In this document: piece after piece, positions 33,832 to 42,700 of the stretch
Position numbering within the stretch: the first letter of the stretch is position 1
Layout of the letters: each line of letters begins with the position of its first letter
Assembly (NCBI GenBank): GCA_965246785.1
Contig: CBDFFM010000021.1
Coordinates: 5,871 to 69,870 of the forward strand
Direction: 5' to 3'
DNA length: 64,000 bases
DNA from: UBA1952 sp965246785
Lineage (GTDB): Bacteria > Bacteroidota > Bacteroidia > Chitinophagales > Chitinophagaceae
The notes under the pieces: generated by a model
Seen by the model: the letters and a program-made list of their open reading frames with translations, nothing else
The model's database searches: none
What the model was told of the DNA's origin: nothing
Program-made: the position numbers and the translations under genes

Positions 33832-36231
33832 ATGATTATCTCGTATCAGTGGCTGCTGGAATACCTGCCGCAGCCGGTACCCGTTGAAGAGCTGAGCCGC
33901 ATCCTGACCAGCATCGGGCTGGAAGTGGAGGCGGTGGAAAAAGCCGAAACCGTGAAGGGCGGTTTGGAAGGGCTGGTGATTGGCAAAGTGCTCACCTGCG
34001 CCCCGCACCCCAATGCCGATAAGCTGAAAGTAACGACCGTAACGACAGGCGGCGAAGCCATCCTGAATATTGTTTGCGGCGCGCCGAATGTTGCCGCCGG
34101 GCAGAAAGTTGTGGTGGCACCGGTTGGTACAACGGTACATCCGCTGAATGGCGAAGCATTCCAAATCAAGAAGGCGAAAATCCGTGGCGAAGCCAGCGAA
34201 GGAATGATTTGCGCCGAAGATGAAGTTGGCCTTGGCGAAAGCCACGCAGGCATTATGGTGCTGCCGGAAGACGCACTGGTAGGCGCGCTTGCTAAAGACT
34301 ACTTCAAGATTGGCGCTGCCGACTACGCCATCTACATCGGCCTCACACCCAACCGCTCCGATGCGGCTAGCCACATCGGCGTGGCGCGGGATGTGTGCAC
34401 TTATCTCGGCCATCACAGCGGCGAAAAGGCAGAAGTAAAACTGCCGGATTATTTGGAATACACACAATTATTGGGTGATGGTGACTCGCCAATCAGTGTG
34501 CGTATTGATGCGACTGATGGCTGTCGGGAATACCTTGGCGTAAATCTTTCCGGCATTACGGTTGGGTCGTCGCCAGAATGGCTAAGAACTCGGCTGGCAA
34601 CTATAGGCGTGCGCAGCATCAACAATGTTGTAGACGTAACTAATTATGTCCTGCATGAATGGGGACAGCCATTACATGCCTTTGATTCTGACAAGATAAA
34701 AGGCTCATCTATTATAGTGCGCAATGGAATTGACGGGGAAATGTTTACAACGTTGGATGGGAAAGAACGCAAGATGCGTTCATCCGATTTAATGATTTGC
34801 GATAGCATTGGCCCTTTGGCACTGGCTGGTGTTTTTGGTGGCTTAGAGAGCGGTGTAACGGACGTCACTAAAAACGTTTTTATAGAAAGCGCCTTTTTTA
34901 ATCCTGCAGCTATCCGACGAACATCTTTGTATTATGGTCTGCGAACTGAAGCAGCTGCACACTTTGAGAAAGGAGTTGATATACGAGGCCTGCTGCCTGC
35001 CGCATTGCGTGCTGCGCAAATGATTTTAAATCTTGCTGGTGGGAAGATGATTGGTGACGCGGTAGTTGCAAAAGGTTATGACTCAACGAGCGCTCCCATT
35101 GATATAACCTACGAGTTTATCAAAAAGCTGAGCGGGAAGCAGTATCAAAATAGCGTCATTACAGACATTTTAGAAAACCTTGGGTTTGACATACTTTATG
35201 AGGATAAAACATCGCTTAGGTTGGCAGTTCCTTCTTTTAAGCACGATGTCCGACAGCCTGCGGATGTGGTGGAGGAAATCATGCGCATTGACGGCTTGGA
35301 CAATATTCCGATTCCGCAGCGTCTCAACATTTCGCTCCTGCCGGAAATCCCGTCCGACCGCAAGCTGCGTAACAAGATTGCAGACAGCCTCAGCGGAATG
35401 GGCTTCTCCGAAATAGTGACCAACTCCATTACCAACAGCAAATACTACGGCGATGCCGTGCCGCTGGTGCGGATGCTGAACAGCCTTAGCTCCGAGCTGG
35501 ACGTGATGCGACCTTCTTTACTGGAAAGCGGATTAGAAGCAGTCAGTTACAACCTCGCGCGCCGCAATATGGACTTGCTGCTGTTTGAGCACGGCTTTAC
35601 GTACAACGCCGATTATTCCCAGCAGCCGAAGCTGGCGCTTTTTGCTACGGGCATCGCGCAGCAGGCGAGTGTGAAGAGCAGCGCGATTAAAGCTGACGGG
35701 TATTTCCTGAAATCAGTCGTTCAGAATCTGCTGAAGGCTTCCGGCATTAAGAATGTGGCATTGAGCTACGAAGAGTCAGCCGTTCTGTGGAAATGGAAGA
35801 ACAAAGCTTTGTGTAGCATCAGCGAAGTGCCTGCGAAAAAGCGCCAGACATTTGACATTAAAGAGCGCGTGTGGTATGCGGAGATAGACTGGGCGCTATG
35901 GACGGAAGCAATGGGCAGCGTAAAGATTGATTACACTGAAGTTCCCCGCTTCCCGGCCGTGCAGCGCGACCTTGCGCTGGTACTGGACAAGAGCGTCACG
36001 TACGCGCAGGTGCAAAAGGCAACGGACAAGCTCAAGCTCCAGCCGCTGCAATCCTACGGCCTCTTTGACGTCTTTGAAAGCGATAAGCTGGGTGCGGATA
36101 AGAAGTCGCTGGCGCTGAGCTTTACCTTCCAGCTTACTGACCGCACACTGACGGATGCCGAGACGGAGGTGCTGATGGGACAACTGACTTCGGCTTATAC
36201 TAAAGAGCTTGGCGCGCAAATCCGCGGGTGA
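33832..36231 (+). CDS. pheT: Phenylalanyl-tRNA synthetase beta subunit
   Basis: 799 residues from the ATG at 33832 (MIISYQWLLEYLPQPV, the conserved PheT opening); an in-frame ATG at 33805 adds nine non-family residues and precedes the promoter. The order is a tRNA-binding OB domain (~40-150), B3/B4 editing region, B5, catalytic-like core, and the C-terminal FDX-ACB anticodon-binding domain (IDYTEVPRFPAVQRDLALVLDK). It pairs with PheS, which is not in this window. A stretch at about 34450-35270 is clearly more AT-rich than both flanks. Confidence 0.95.
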   Translation: MIISYQWLLEYLPQPVPVEELSRILTSIGLEVEAVEKAETVKGGLEGLVIGKVLTCAPHPNADKLKVTTVTTGGEAILNIVCGAPNVAAGQKVVVAPVGTTVHPLNGEAFQIKKAKIRGEASEGMICAEDEVGLGESHAGIMVLPEDALVGALAKDYFKIGAADYAIYIGLTPNRSDAASHIGVARDVCTYLGHHSGEKAEVKLPDYLEYTQLLGDGDSPISVRIDATDGCREYLGVNLSGITVGSSPEWLRTRLATIGVRSINNVVDVTNYVLHEWGQPLHAFDSDKIKGSSIIVRNGIDGEMFTTLDGKERKMRSSDLMICDSIGPLALAGVFGGLESGVTDVTKNVFIESAFFNPAAIRRTSLYYGLRTEAAAHFEKGVDIRGLLPAALRAAQMILNLAGGKMIGDAVVAKGYDSTSAPIDITYEFIKKLSGKQYQNSVITDILENLGFDILYEDKTSLRLAVPSFKHDVRQPADVVEEIMRIDGLDNIPIPQRLNISLLPEIPSDRKLRNKIADSLSGMGFSEIVTNSITNSKYYGDAVPLVRMLNSLSSELDVMRPSLLESGLEAVSYNLARRNMDLLLFEHGFTYNADYSQQPKLALFATGIAQQASVKSSAIKADGYFLKSVVQNLLKASGIKNVALSYEESAVLWKWKNKALCSISEVPAKKRQTFDIKERVWYAEIDWALWTEAMGSVKIDYTEVPRFPAVQRDLALVLDKSVTYAQVQKATDKLKLQPLQSYGLFDVFESDKLGADKKSLALSFTFQLTDRTLTDAETEVLMGQLTSAYTKELGAQIRG

Positions 36232-36503
36232 TGGAAAGTGTGTTCCGGCTGCGCGAGACAGTGGAAACTCTGCTGCGGCGCTACAGCGTTTTGCAGAAGG
36301 AAAACATTACCCTGAAAGAATCTGTTGCTGCGAAAGATGAGGAATTTGCGGCCCTGCGCGAAGCCTTAAGCAGAGCAGAGATGAGCACGATGGCAGCACA
36401 AATCGGTCAAACGATATCCGACCCTGAGGCACGGGCTGCCGGACGACGCAAACTGGACGAGGTAATTGGCGAGATTGATAAAATACTAACCACGCTTCCC
36501 TGA
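36231..36503 (+). CDS. Small coiled-coil protein downstream of pheT
   Basis: 90 residues. The ATG at 36231 shares its first base with the pheT stop (TGATG), a translational coupling arrangement. The protein is one long coiled coil (RLRETVETLLRRYSVLQKENITLKESVAAKDEEFAALREAL) with a C-terminal helix. In Bacteroidota a small ZapB-like coiled-coil gene commonly sits between pheT and zapA; here zapA does not follow. A role in cell division is inferred from that synteny only. Confidence 0.75.
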   Translation: MESVFRLRETVETLLRRYSVLQKENITLKESVAAKDEEFAALREALSRAEMSTMAAQIGQTISDPEARAAGRRKLDEVIGEIDKILTTLP

Positions 36504-36994
36504 TGAAACCGGCACATGCCTTACTGTTATCGTTTCTGTCAGTTGTGGCCATCGGTTGCAGCAAGGAAGAGCGCGACCCATGCCTGCAGCCGCGCACAAC
36601 GGTAATGCGTGTACACACATACCGCCATGCAGATACGGGCACGGCTATATTGGATACGCCCCTTGCGAATCCTGTTTTTCTGCCCCTCAGCGGCGGGAGC
36701 GTTCCATACTATTACGGCGGGCAGAAGCGCATCAGCCAGTTCGGACTTAGTCTTTCGCAGGTGGCTGATAGTTCCCGCTGGATTATCCGCCCTGATTCTG
36801 CGTTCGCGCTTCAGGATACGCTGACCATTTTTTACGAGCGGCAGCTTCGCTTTCTGTCTAATGCCTGCGGCTACACGCATTTCTACAACCTTAGCCGCGT
36901 CAGCACAACGCACAATGCTATTGATTCCGCCATCATCAACCGGGGCGATGTAACAACCGATGCTAACGTGCTTCATCTAAAAATCTACTATTAA
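36503..36994 (+). CDS. DUF6452-type lipoprotein
   Basis: 163 residues. MKPAHALLLSFLSVVAIGC gives a lipoprotein signal with lipidated Cys19. The body is beta-rich (TTVMRVHTYRH, NPVFLPLSGGS, DTLTIFYERQLRFLSNACGYTHFY) with paired cysteines at the ends. This matches the DUF6452 lipoproteins that pair with DUF6048 proteins in Bacteroidota. Starts at the last base of the preceding gene's stop and is followed 3 bases later by the DUF6048 gene. Function unknown. Confidence 0.75.
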   Translation: MKPAHALLLSFLSVVAIGCSKEERDPCLQPRTTVMRVHTYRHADTGTAILDTPLANPVFLPLSGGSVPYYYGGQKRISQFGLSLSQVADSSRWIIRPDSAFALQDTLTIFYERQLRFLSNACGYTHFYNLSRVSTTHNAIDSAIINRGDVTTDANVLHLKIYY

Positions 36995-36997
36995 TCC

Positions 36998-37711
36998 GTG
37001 CGCGGCTTCCTCTTTTTTCTGTTGCTATTCTCCTTCGCCGACGCTTCTGCGCAGACGGCGGTAGATACGAGTGCGGCTAAGAAGCCTAAGAAAGAACCGG
37101 AACACTACGGGCATCAACTGCGCATTGGATTTGACATCAGCAAGCCCATTGTAAATGCTTTGCAAGACACGCGGACGAGCTATGAGGCGGAAGTAGATTA
37201 TTACCTGCGCAAAGAGGTATATGCCGTTGCAGAAGGCGGCTTTGGCAGCGCGAAATATGATTATTCCGACCTCAGCTACAAGAGTACCAACTCCTTCTTC
37301 CGGCTCGGCGTAGACCGGACGCTCATAACCCGCCTCGGCGCAAGCGACTGGGATGCGGCGTTTGTAGGTGTGCGCTACGGTGTGGGCTTTATCAATCGCG
37401 GCGAGGCGGCTTATACGATTGTGGATTCGGTCTGGGGAAATGCCTCCGGCACAACGCCCGCCAAAACCTTTACTGCCCATTGGGCGGAAGTAACCGGCGG
37501 CGTGCGGGTAGAATTGCTTAAAAATTTCTTTGCCGGATGGAATGTAACCGGCCGCTTCCTGCTCAATGGCCGAAGCTTTAATGAGCTGTCGCCGGTATTT
37601 ATCGGCGGCTACGGTCGCGGGGATAAGACAACGGTGTTTGACTTCAACTTCTATTTCTGCTACGCCTTCCGCTGGGGCGGCGAGAAAAAAGAGAAGCCGG
37701 ACGCAAAGTGA
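36998..37711 (+). CDS. DUF6048 outer-membrane-type beta-barrel protein
   Basis: 237 residues from a GTG at 36998. A signal peptide (MRGFLFFLLLFSFADASAQ) leads to a barrel-like body: GHQLRIGFDISKPIVNALQ, YEAEVDYYLRKEVYAVAEGGFG, RLGVDRTLI, FVGVRYGVGFINR and FDFNFYFCYAFRWGG. It forms a two-gene unit with the DUF6452 lipoprotein and probably works with it in the outer membrane. The activity is unknown. Confidence 0.75.
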   Translation: MRGFLFFLLLFSFADASAQTAVDTSAAKKPKKEPEHYGHQLRIGFDISKPIVNALQDTRTSYEAEVDYYLRKEVYAVAEGGFGSAKYDYSDLSYKSTNSFFRLGVDRTLITRLGASDWDAAFVGVRYGVGFINRGEAAYTIVDSVWGNASGTTPAKTFTAHWAEVTGGVRVELLKNFFAGWNVTGRFLLNGRSFNELSPVFIGGYGRGDKTTVFDFNFYFCYAFRWGGEKKEKPDAK

Positions 37712-37724
37712 ATTACGTCCGGCT
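37695..37724 (+). terminator. Hairpin at the end of the DUF6048 gene
   Basis: AGCCGGACG (37695-37703) pairs with CGTCCGGCT (37716-37724); the stop codon is in the loop. The downstream run is only weakly T-rich (CTCGTTTGC). Confidence 0.45.
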
Positions 37725-37795
37725 CTCGTTTGCTTCCCCACGACAAAAGTCCGTGGGTTAAGGGTATCTGCTAATTGGCTAAGACCGTTCGCTGG

Positions 37796-38389
37796 CTACT
37801 TCCGTCCGCCAAACATGCTCATCAGGTCATTTAGGTCGGTGTCGCCGTCGCCGTCTTTGTCAAGGCCCATCTTGGCACCCATAGAGCTGAGGCCGCCCAT
37901 CATGCCGCCGCCACCTTGGGCTTGAGCTTGCTGTGGTTGTCCGCCGCCTCCGCCCATCAGGCCGCCGAGTGCGCCGCCAATGCCGCCGCCACCCATGAGC
38001 GAGCCAAGGATGTTGCCGATGGAAAAGCCGGAGCCTTGCGGCGCGTTCTGAGAACGGTTCATAAGCTTACCGAGCACCATTGGAATAAGGGAAATCGCAA
38101 TGGCCTTTGCAGCGCCGGAGTCCAGCCCGAATTTGTGCATCAGGTTGCCGGAAAACTGGTTAGCGACCTGTTGCACTGCCGGGTGATTAGTGTCGCCGCT
38201 CTGCACGCCTTCAAAGAGGCCTTTGAGCGCGCCGGGGCCACCGGTCTGCATCATATTCTGCAGGCCGCTGAAGATGGAGGACGATGCTTCCTGCATCACG
38301 GCCTCATTATGCTCGTTGGGCACTGCCGGATTTTCTACGACGGTTTGCTGGCCGCTTTCGCGGACAAGCTCCATTAGTTGGTCAAACAT
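37796..38389 (-). CDS. DUF937-like protein with glycine-rich linker and EF-hand-like C-terminus
   Basis: 197 residues from the ATG at 38389; the longer frame to 38458 is coded by a palindrome. The N-terminal ~120 residues (MFDQLMELVRESGQQTVVENPAVPN, NQFSGNLMHKFGLDSGAAKAIAISLIPMVLGKLM) resemble DUF937/YidB-like helical proteins. A Gly/Gln/Met-rich stretch follows. The end is DKDGDGDTDLNDLM, a clear calcium-loop-like sequence. It has no signal peptide. It lies beside the LysM/BON gene in the same orientation. Function unknown. Confidence 0.7.
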   Translation of the reverse strand: MFDQLMELVRESGQQTVVENPAVPNEHNEAVMQEASSSIFSGLQNMMQTGGPGALKGLFEGVQSGDTNHPAVQQVANQFSGNLMHKFGLDSGAAKAIAISLIPMVLGKLMNRSQNAPQGSGFSIGNILGSLMGGGGIGGALGGLMGGGGGQPQQAQAQGGGGMMGGLSSMGAKMGLDKDGDGDTDLNDLMSMFGGRK

Positions 38390-38402
38390 GGTGTTGGTTT
38401 TG

Positions 38403-38464
38403 GTTGGAATGTTGAAGTGTTTGAATGTTGGAACGTTCAAACGCAAAGCGTCAAACATTCCAAC
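38403..38464. repeat. Palindromic intergenic element of a second type
   Basis: GTTGGAATGTT (38403-38413) pairs with AACATTCCAAC (38454-38464), with inner GTTTGAA/TTCAAAC. Its ends differ from the GTCAT family. Confidence 0.65.
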
Positions 38465-38478
38465 ACTCCAACGGATTT

Positions 38479-38967
38479 TTATGCTGCCGGTATCCGCAGC
38501 ACCTGGCCGGGATAGATTTCGTCGGCATCCTTAATCATAGGCTGGTTGGCTTCCACGATTTTTGGATAATCGGCGCCATTGCCATAATACTTCTGTGCAA
38601 TCGCCCAGAGCGTATCACCTTTCTGGATTTCGTAAGTCTGAGCTTCCGGCTCGGCGGATTCCTCTGCAGGTTGCTGGGCGATGGTCATCTGGTTGTTCAC
38701 CTTAGAGATGCCCATTACATTGCCTGCCATCAGCGCGGCCTTTTCATAGTCAGCACGGTTGGCAGCTTCGCCGGTCAGCGTCACTTCGCCGGGGCCGTTA
38801 AACTGCACGCCGAGGTTGGCGATGTTGAGACCGAGAGAGGCCACATAGTCGCGCAACTTGTCAATCTGTGTCGTATCTAATTGCGCTACCGGCTGGCCAG
38901 CTTCGGCGTCTTTGTGGCCGCCGAAGAGTTTCTTGCCTGCGTTGGCAATGAAGGAAAAGAGTCCCAT
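38479..38967 (-). CDS. BON plus LysM domain protein (YgaU/Kbp-like)
   Basis: 162 residues. A BON domain (LDTTQIDKLRDYVASLGLNIANLGVQF to GISKVNNQMTI, ~30-97) is followed by a LysM domain (QTYEIQKGDTLWAIAQKYYGNGADYPKIVEANQP, ~110-160). This is the order of E. coli Kbp (YgaU), a potassium-binding cytoplasmic protein. There is no signal peptide, which agrees with Kbp. The potassium role is inferred by family. Confidence 0.88.
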   Translation of the reverse strand: MGLFSFIANAGKKLFGGHKDAEAGQPVAQLDTTQIDKLRDYVASLGLNIANLGVQFNGPGEVTLTGEAANRADYEKAALMAGNVMGISKVNNQMTIAQQPAEESAEPEAQTYEIQKGDTLWAIAQKYYGNGADYPKIVEANQPMIKDADEIYPGQVLRIPAA

Positions 38968-39039
38968 GTGTGTTAGGAGTTTGGTGTTAGAAAAAAGTGT
39001 AGACGAAATGCTGATTAAAATAATTACGCCAAGCTACAT

Positions 39040-40455
39040 CTAAATCAACTGCATCGTCGCGCTGCTCTTGTCCAAGAGGGTGTGTAGTTCCTTTTCGCGG
39101 CGCTGAATCTGGATGCGCAGGGGCGAGAATGTCCAGCTGTCGCGCAGCTTGCCGAGACGGTCTTCGGGCGGCAGGAAGACGAGGCGCTTTAGCCAATTCC
39201 AGGCCACGAAGCTGCGAAAGGTGCGGCTGAGCTTGATGAAATAAATCATCGTGCTACTGTCGGCCGTGTCCAGCATCTGCGCCAGCTCGTGTGCGTCTGT
39301 CAGAGAAGAAATACACAGCACCGTGCCTTGTTTTGTGTTGAAGTAAGCCGCCAGGTCTTTATCCCGCTGCCACGCGCTGCTGCTGATGATACGGCCCACA
39401 CGGTCGCGTTCCGTCAGGCCTTCCGGCACCGTGATGGGCTGGTCGGGGATGTAGCGCATCTGGAACTGCTTTGCGGCAAGCTTGTCATAAACCGTCCAGA
39501 CGGCGTTCTTAAAATAGTTGAGCATCTCCGAGCCATAATCGCCGCTTACCCAAGCCTCACTGACGGCCGTGTGGAAGGAAGCGTAGAAATACAGGTGCGA
39601 TGCATACGGCTCAAACATTTCCGGGATGCGCACCACGAGGTCGCGATTTTTCGCATACACCTTCCATACAATTCGGCGCACATCGTCCCCGGCTTCAAAA
39701 TCTTTGTAAGAAAGATGCTCGCCTTCCACACGGCGCATCTGCTCAATGCGGATGTCAGTGGTCTCTGTCTTCTTGGGCGAGACTTCGTGCTCCTCGCTTT
39801 TCCGCAGGACGGGCGGCTGATAGAAATTCCCGCCAACCGGCTGCGGCGCAGCAAAGGAGAAAAGATGCAGCATGTCTTCAAAAAAGACGAAGCCGCCGCG
39901 AAGCTGGTATTCCTTGATGTCCGGCAACAACAGCCGGCTTTTGCCGGAGATGGCGAAGCGAAGCAGCTTGCCTTCACGGCGCTTATTGCCCTGAAGGGCA
40001 AACTTGTCGGTAAGGCGGTAATCATCATAGAATAAGCGGCCTTTTACAAAGCCGAGCAGCGGACGAAAAACACCTTCCAGGGCAGCGTTGAGAAAGACAC
40101 GGTTGCTTTTACCCTGTTTCGTTTCGGTTGAGAATTGTAGTTGCAACGTTGTGTCTCTATTGTTCTTCAACCACAGGTAATGCAGCCATGCAAACAGTGC
40201 GCTCAACACCGAAACGGCTATCAGCGCCAGAATCAGCACAAAGGCAATCTTCGCCATGAGCAGAATGAAGGGCTGAAGCGTGGAAATAGGCGCATCGTCA
40301 TTCTGACCGCTGACGTCGCCGCCTTTCAAAGCTGTCTTCCCATTGTATAGAATGCGGTGAAGTATCCAAATGGCAGCGGCGCACAGCACCGTATTGAGCG
40401 TGATAGGGACGTATTGCAGGTAATAGCGGAGGCGGCGGCGAAAGAGTTTCCACAT
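39040..40455 (-). CDS. DUF58 family membrane protein
   Basis: 471 residues. Two hydrophobic segments near the N-terminus (about 14-34 and 62-90) precede a beta-rich part and the DUF58 core, GEHLSYKDFEAGDDVRRIVWKVYAKNRDLVVRIPE. The rest is a vWA-like fold (HLYFYASFHTAVSEAW). DUF58 proteins often accompany MoxR ATPases and BatA/BatB, but none is beside this gene. A chaperone-linked assembly role in the envelope is only family-based. Confidence 0.8.
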   Translation of the reverse strand: MWKLFRRRLRYYLQYVPITLNTVLCAAAIWILHRILYNGKTALKGGDVSGQNDDAPISTLQPFILLMAKIAFVLILALIAVSVLSALFAWLHYLWLKNNRDTTLQLQFSTETKQGKSNRVFLNAALEGVFRPLLGFVKGRLFYDDYRLTDKFALQGNKRREGKLLRFAISGKSRLLLPDIKEYQLRGGFVFFEDMLHLFSFAAPQPVGGNFYQPPVLRKSEEHEVSPKKTETTDIRIEQMRRVEGEHLSYKDFEAGDDVRRIVWKVYAKNRDLVVRIPEMFEPYASHLYFYASFHTAVSEAWVSGDYGSEMLNYFKNAVWTVYDKLAAKQFQMRYIPDQPITVPEGLTERDRVGRIISSSAWQRDKDLAAYFNTKQGTVLCISSLTDAHELAQMLDTADSSTMIYFIKLSRTFRSFVAWNWLKRLVFLPPEDRLGKLRDSWTFSPLRIQIQRREKELHTLLDKSSATMQLI

Positions 40456-40525
40456 GGGAATGGGGCGCGGGGAGATTTCGTTCCGAAAGTAGCGGATAAA
40501 GATTTTTGAGCGCCGTTAAAAAAGA

Positions 40526-40551
40526 AAGCCCACGGCTTGAACCGTGGGCTT
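40526..40551 (-). terminator. Terminator of the haem/monooxygenase-like gene
   Basis: AAGCCCACGG and CCGTGGGCTT are perfect arms around TTGAA-type loop bases. On the minus strand CTTTCTTTTTT follows, 19 bases after the stop codon. Confidence 0.85.
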
Positions 40552-40569
40552 AATAAAAGGGAAAAGTGA

Positions 40570-42147
40570 TTAATGCTGTATGCTCACAACCCGGCTTTGC
40601 GTAGCGTCGGCCGTGGCAAGTTGAAGCGTGTAAACGCCACTCGGCAGTGCGCTCACATCCACCGGTAGCGCTGTGTATCCCGCATGCATTGATTTGCCAT
40701 TCAGGATTTGCAGCGCTACCTGCCCAGCGGCATTCAGCAGCGACAGCGATCCGTGACTGGCGGCATCCAAATACCATTTTACAACCAGCTCGTTGCCAGC
40801 AGGCACCGGGTAAGGCTGCATCAGGTCCACCGCTTTGTAGTAAGGCTGTAGGCTGTTCACGCCCGCTGGAGGCGTGTTGTCAATAACGATATTCTCATCA
40901 CCCGGCTGGTAAAGGGTATAAACAAAATACACAAGCATCATCTCATCCGTTGTGGCCTCGCCGGCTATAACCGTTTTGGGTGGATTATTGGGATTGTTAG
41001 GATTGGATGTGGTATTATCATAAGTGGCGCGGGCATAGACAGTGGTGCCGGCCGCGATTTTCTTTAGCGAGCGCAGCATGTAGAAGTCCTGCCAGTGGAA
41101 ATCCCATTTCGGGATGGAGATATAGCGCTGCGTATCGCCGGCCGGGCCTATGCCGAAGCTTTGTATATTCTGACCTAAGAGGTGCATGTGCGGTGCAATG
41201 CCGAGCATGGAAAAGTCAAGCGGAATGGGCTGCTTCTCTACAAACGACTTCACGGTATTAGCGGGAATGACCAGTGCCGGAGTGATGTTACCGTAGTAAT
41301 TCAGCACAGGCGATACAAAGACATTGCGCACAGCGATGGACGACGAAAAGAAGATGTGCAGCTCTGTGCTATCCTTCTGCCCGGAAGTGCCGGCAGGATA
41401 GTGAATCTGCATCACCACCTTCGCATTCTTCGGCAGCCGCTCGCCGAAGCCGGTTGGGAATTGTGTTGGCGTAGAGCCGGGCACCCAGCCGCCCAGTAGA
41501 ATAGCTTGGTCGGTGCCAATACCGCCGAATGATGTATAGCCCGGCCCGGGGTCATTTGCATCCAGCGTAGTGGAGGTTCCTGTAGTATCTGCATAGATAA
41601 GCACATGATGCACGATAGAGCGGTTGCCGGGGATGGCTTCAAAGGCCGTGATGAACTTGTCAGTCGTCAGCCCTGTGGGCAGCACAAAGCAGCGATAGAC
41701 GTCGCCCATTGCTGAATTTGAAGTGTAGGTCGGCATTTTCAGCACAAGGCTGGGCGTGCCAGGCAAATCGCCAGTGGTAGAGAAAGTAGGAGCAGGTGGC
41801 TCTAACGATGTATTGCCGCGCGGCCGGCCGCCATTCAGCCAATCCAGGATTTTAGTTTTCTCAACGGACGACAACACCCTTTCATGCGCCAGCCTGTTGT
41901 AGGAAGCATCGGGCGGCCAAGGGGGCATGGAACCATCCTGAACAGAAGATTTGGTGGTAGATGCATGCGCAATAGCATCGCTGTAGCTCATGAGGCTAAA
42001 GGGGGCGATGCCGCCACTATGGTGACAGGTAGCGCATCGGTTGTAGATGATTGGTGCGACGTCTGTTGCCCAAGTGGGCGTAGTGGTCTGCGCCACTGCA
42101 GGCGCTGAAAGTAAAAGAGATGCGCTTAAGAGGCGAAATGTTTTCAT
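40570..42147 (-). CDS. Secreted c-type haem protein with copper-monooxygenase-like fold and T9SS tail
   Basis: 525 residues. A signal peptide (MKTFRLLSASLLLSAPAVAQ) precedes a cytochrome c-like segment with haem site CATCH (TWATDVAPIIYNRCATCHHSGGIAPF). The middle (~150-430) follows the type II ascorbate-dependent copper monooxygenase pattern: RSIVHHVLIY, LPKNAKVVMQIHYPAGT and LGIAPHMHLLGQNI supply His pairs able to bind copper. The end (MQPYPVPAGNELVVKW, VYTLQLATADATQSRVVSIQH) is a sorting domain. Oxidation of an extracellular substrate is inferred. Confidence 0.8.
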   Translation of the reverse strand: MKTFRLLSASLLLSAPAVAQTTTPTWATDVAPIIYNRCATCHHSGGIAPFSLMSYSDAIAHASTTKSSVQDGSMPPWPPDASYNRLAHERVLSSVEKTKILDWLNGGRPRGNTSLEPPAPTFSTTGDLPGTPSLVLKMPTYTSNSAMGDVYRCFVLPTGLTTDKFITAFEAIPGNRSIVHHVLIYADTTGTSTTLDANDPGPGYTSFGGIGTDQAILLGGWVPGSTPTQFPTGFGERLPKNAKVVMQIHYPAGTSGQKDSTELHIFFSSSIAVRNVFVSPVLNYYGNITPALVIPANTVKSFVEKQPIPLDFSMLGIAPHMHLLGQNIQSFGIGPAGDTQRYISIPKWDFHWQDFYMLRSLKKIAAGTTVYARATYDNTTSNPNNPNNPPKTVIAGEATTDEMMLVYFVYTLYQPGDENIVIDNTPPAGVNSLQPYYKAVDLMQPYPVPAGNELVVKWYLDAASHGSLSLLNAAGQVALQILNGKSMHAGYTALPVDVSALPSGVYTLQLATADATQSRVVSIQH

Positions 42148-42700
42148 GCACGGTAAAGTTAATAAGGAAGCGGAAGCGTTGAAGCATCAGAGAAGGTTAA
42201 GAAGTTGAAATTCGAATTAAACGGCAGAAAAAAGCAACAAGCATGATGGCTATTTGCTAATTAATACTATACAAACCATCAGTACTAATGCCAAAAAGGT
42301 CATTCAACCGGGTGAGGCAGTTGGAGAAGCGTACATGCACATGATTCAAATGCCCAGCTCAGCAATTCAGCCTTGATCAACAGCTCCATCTAACGAATCG
42401 CTACGCAGTACGTGTTTTATTCTTGTACACAACTGCCATTGAGAAAAGCTGCGAGTCGTATGGATGACGAGTCTTCGACATCAGCGGATCTACCGTCGCG
42501 AGATCTATCGCTTATCTACTGCCTTTTCATAAACACAAAAAACCGTAAGCACCTTCTCAACTAACATTAATCTGTCAACATCGCCTGGTATAATAACTAC
42601 GAGAAAAAAGATTCTTTCAGGATTATAAAGTAGTTGAAGGAATAAGAAGTCGGTGCTGACATCTGCCGGCAGCGTATGCCGTCCGCTATCTTTGCCCGCT
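42148..42700. other. Gene-free stretch between the haem protein gene and purB
   Basis: 553 bases, moderately AT-rich, with no supported coding sequence, no periodic repeat and no strong hairpin. Only the purB -7 box at 42687-42694 is recognisable. Confidence 0.5.
42687..42694 (+). promoter_or_regulatory. -7 box (TATCTTTG) of purB
   Basis: Full match to TAnnTTTG ending 6 bases before the ATG at 42701. The octamer and spacing are almost the same as at pheT. Confidence 0.6.
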
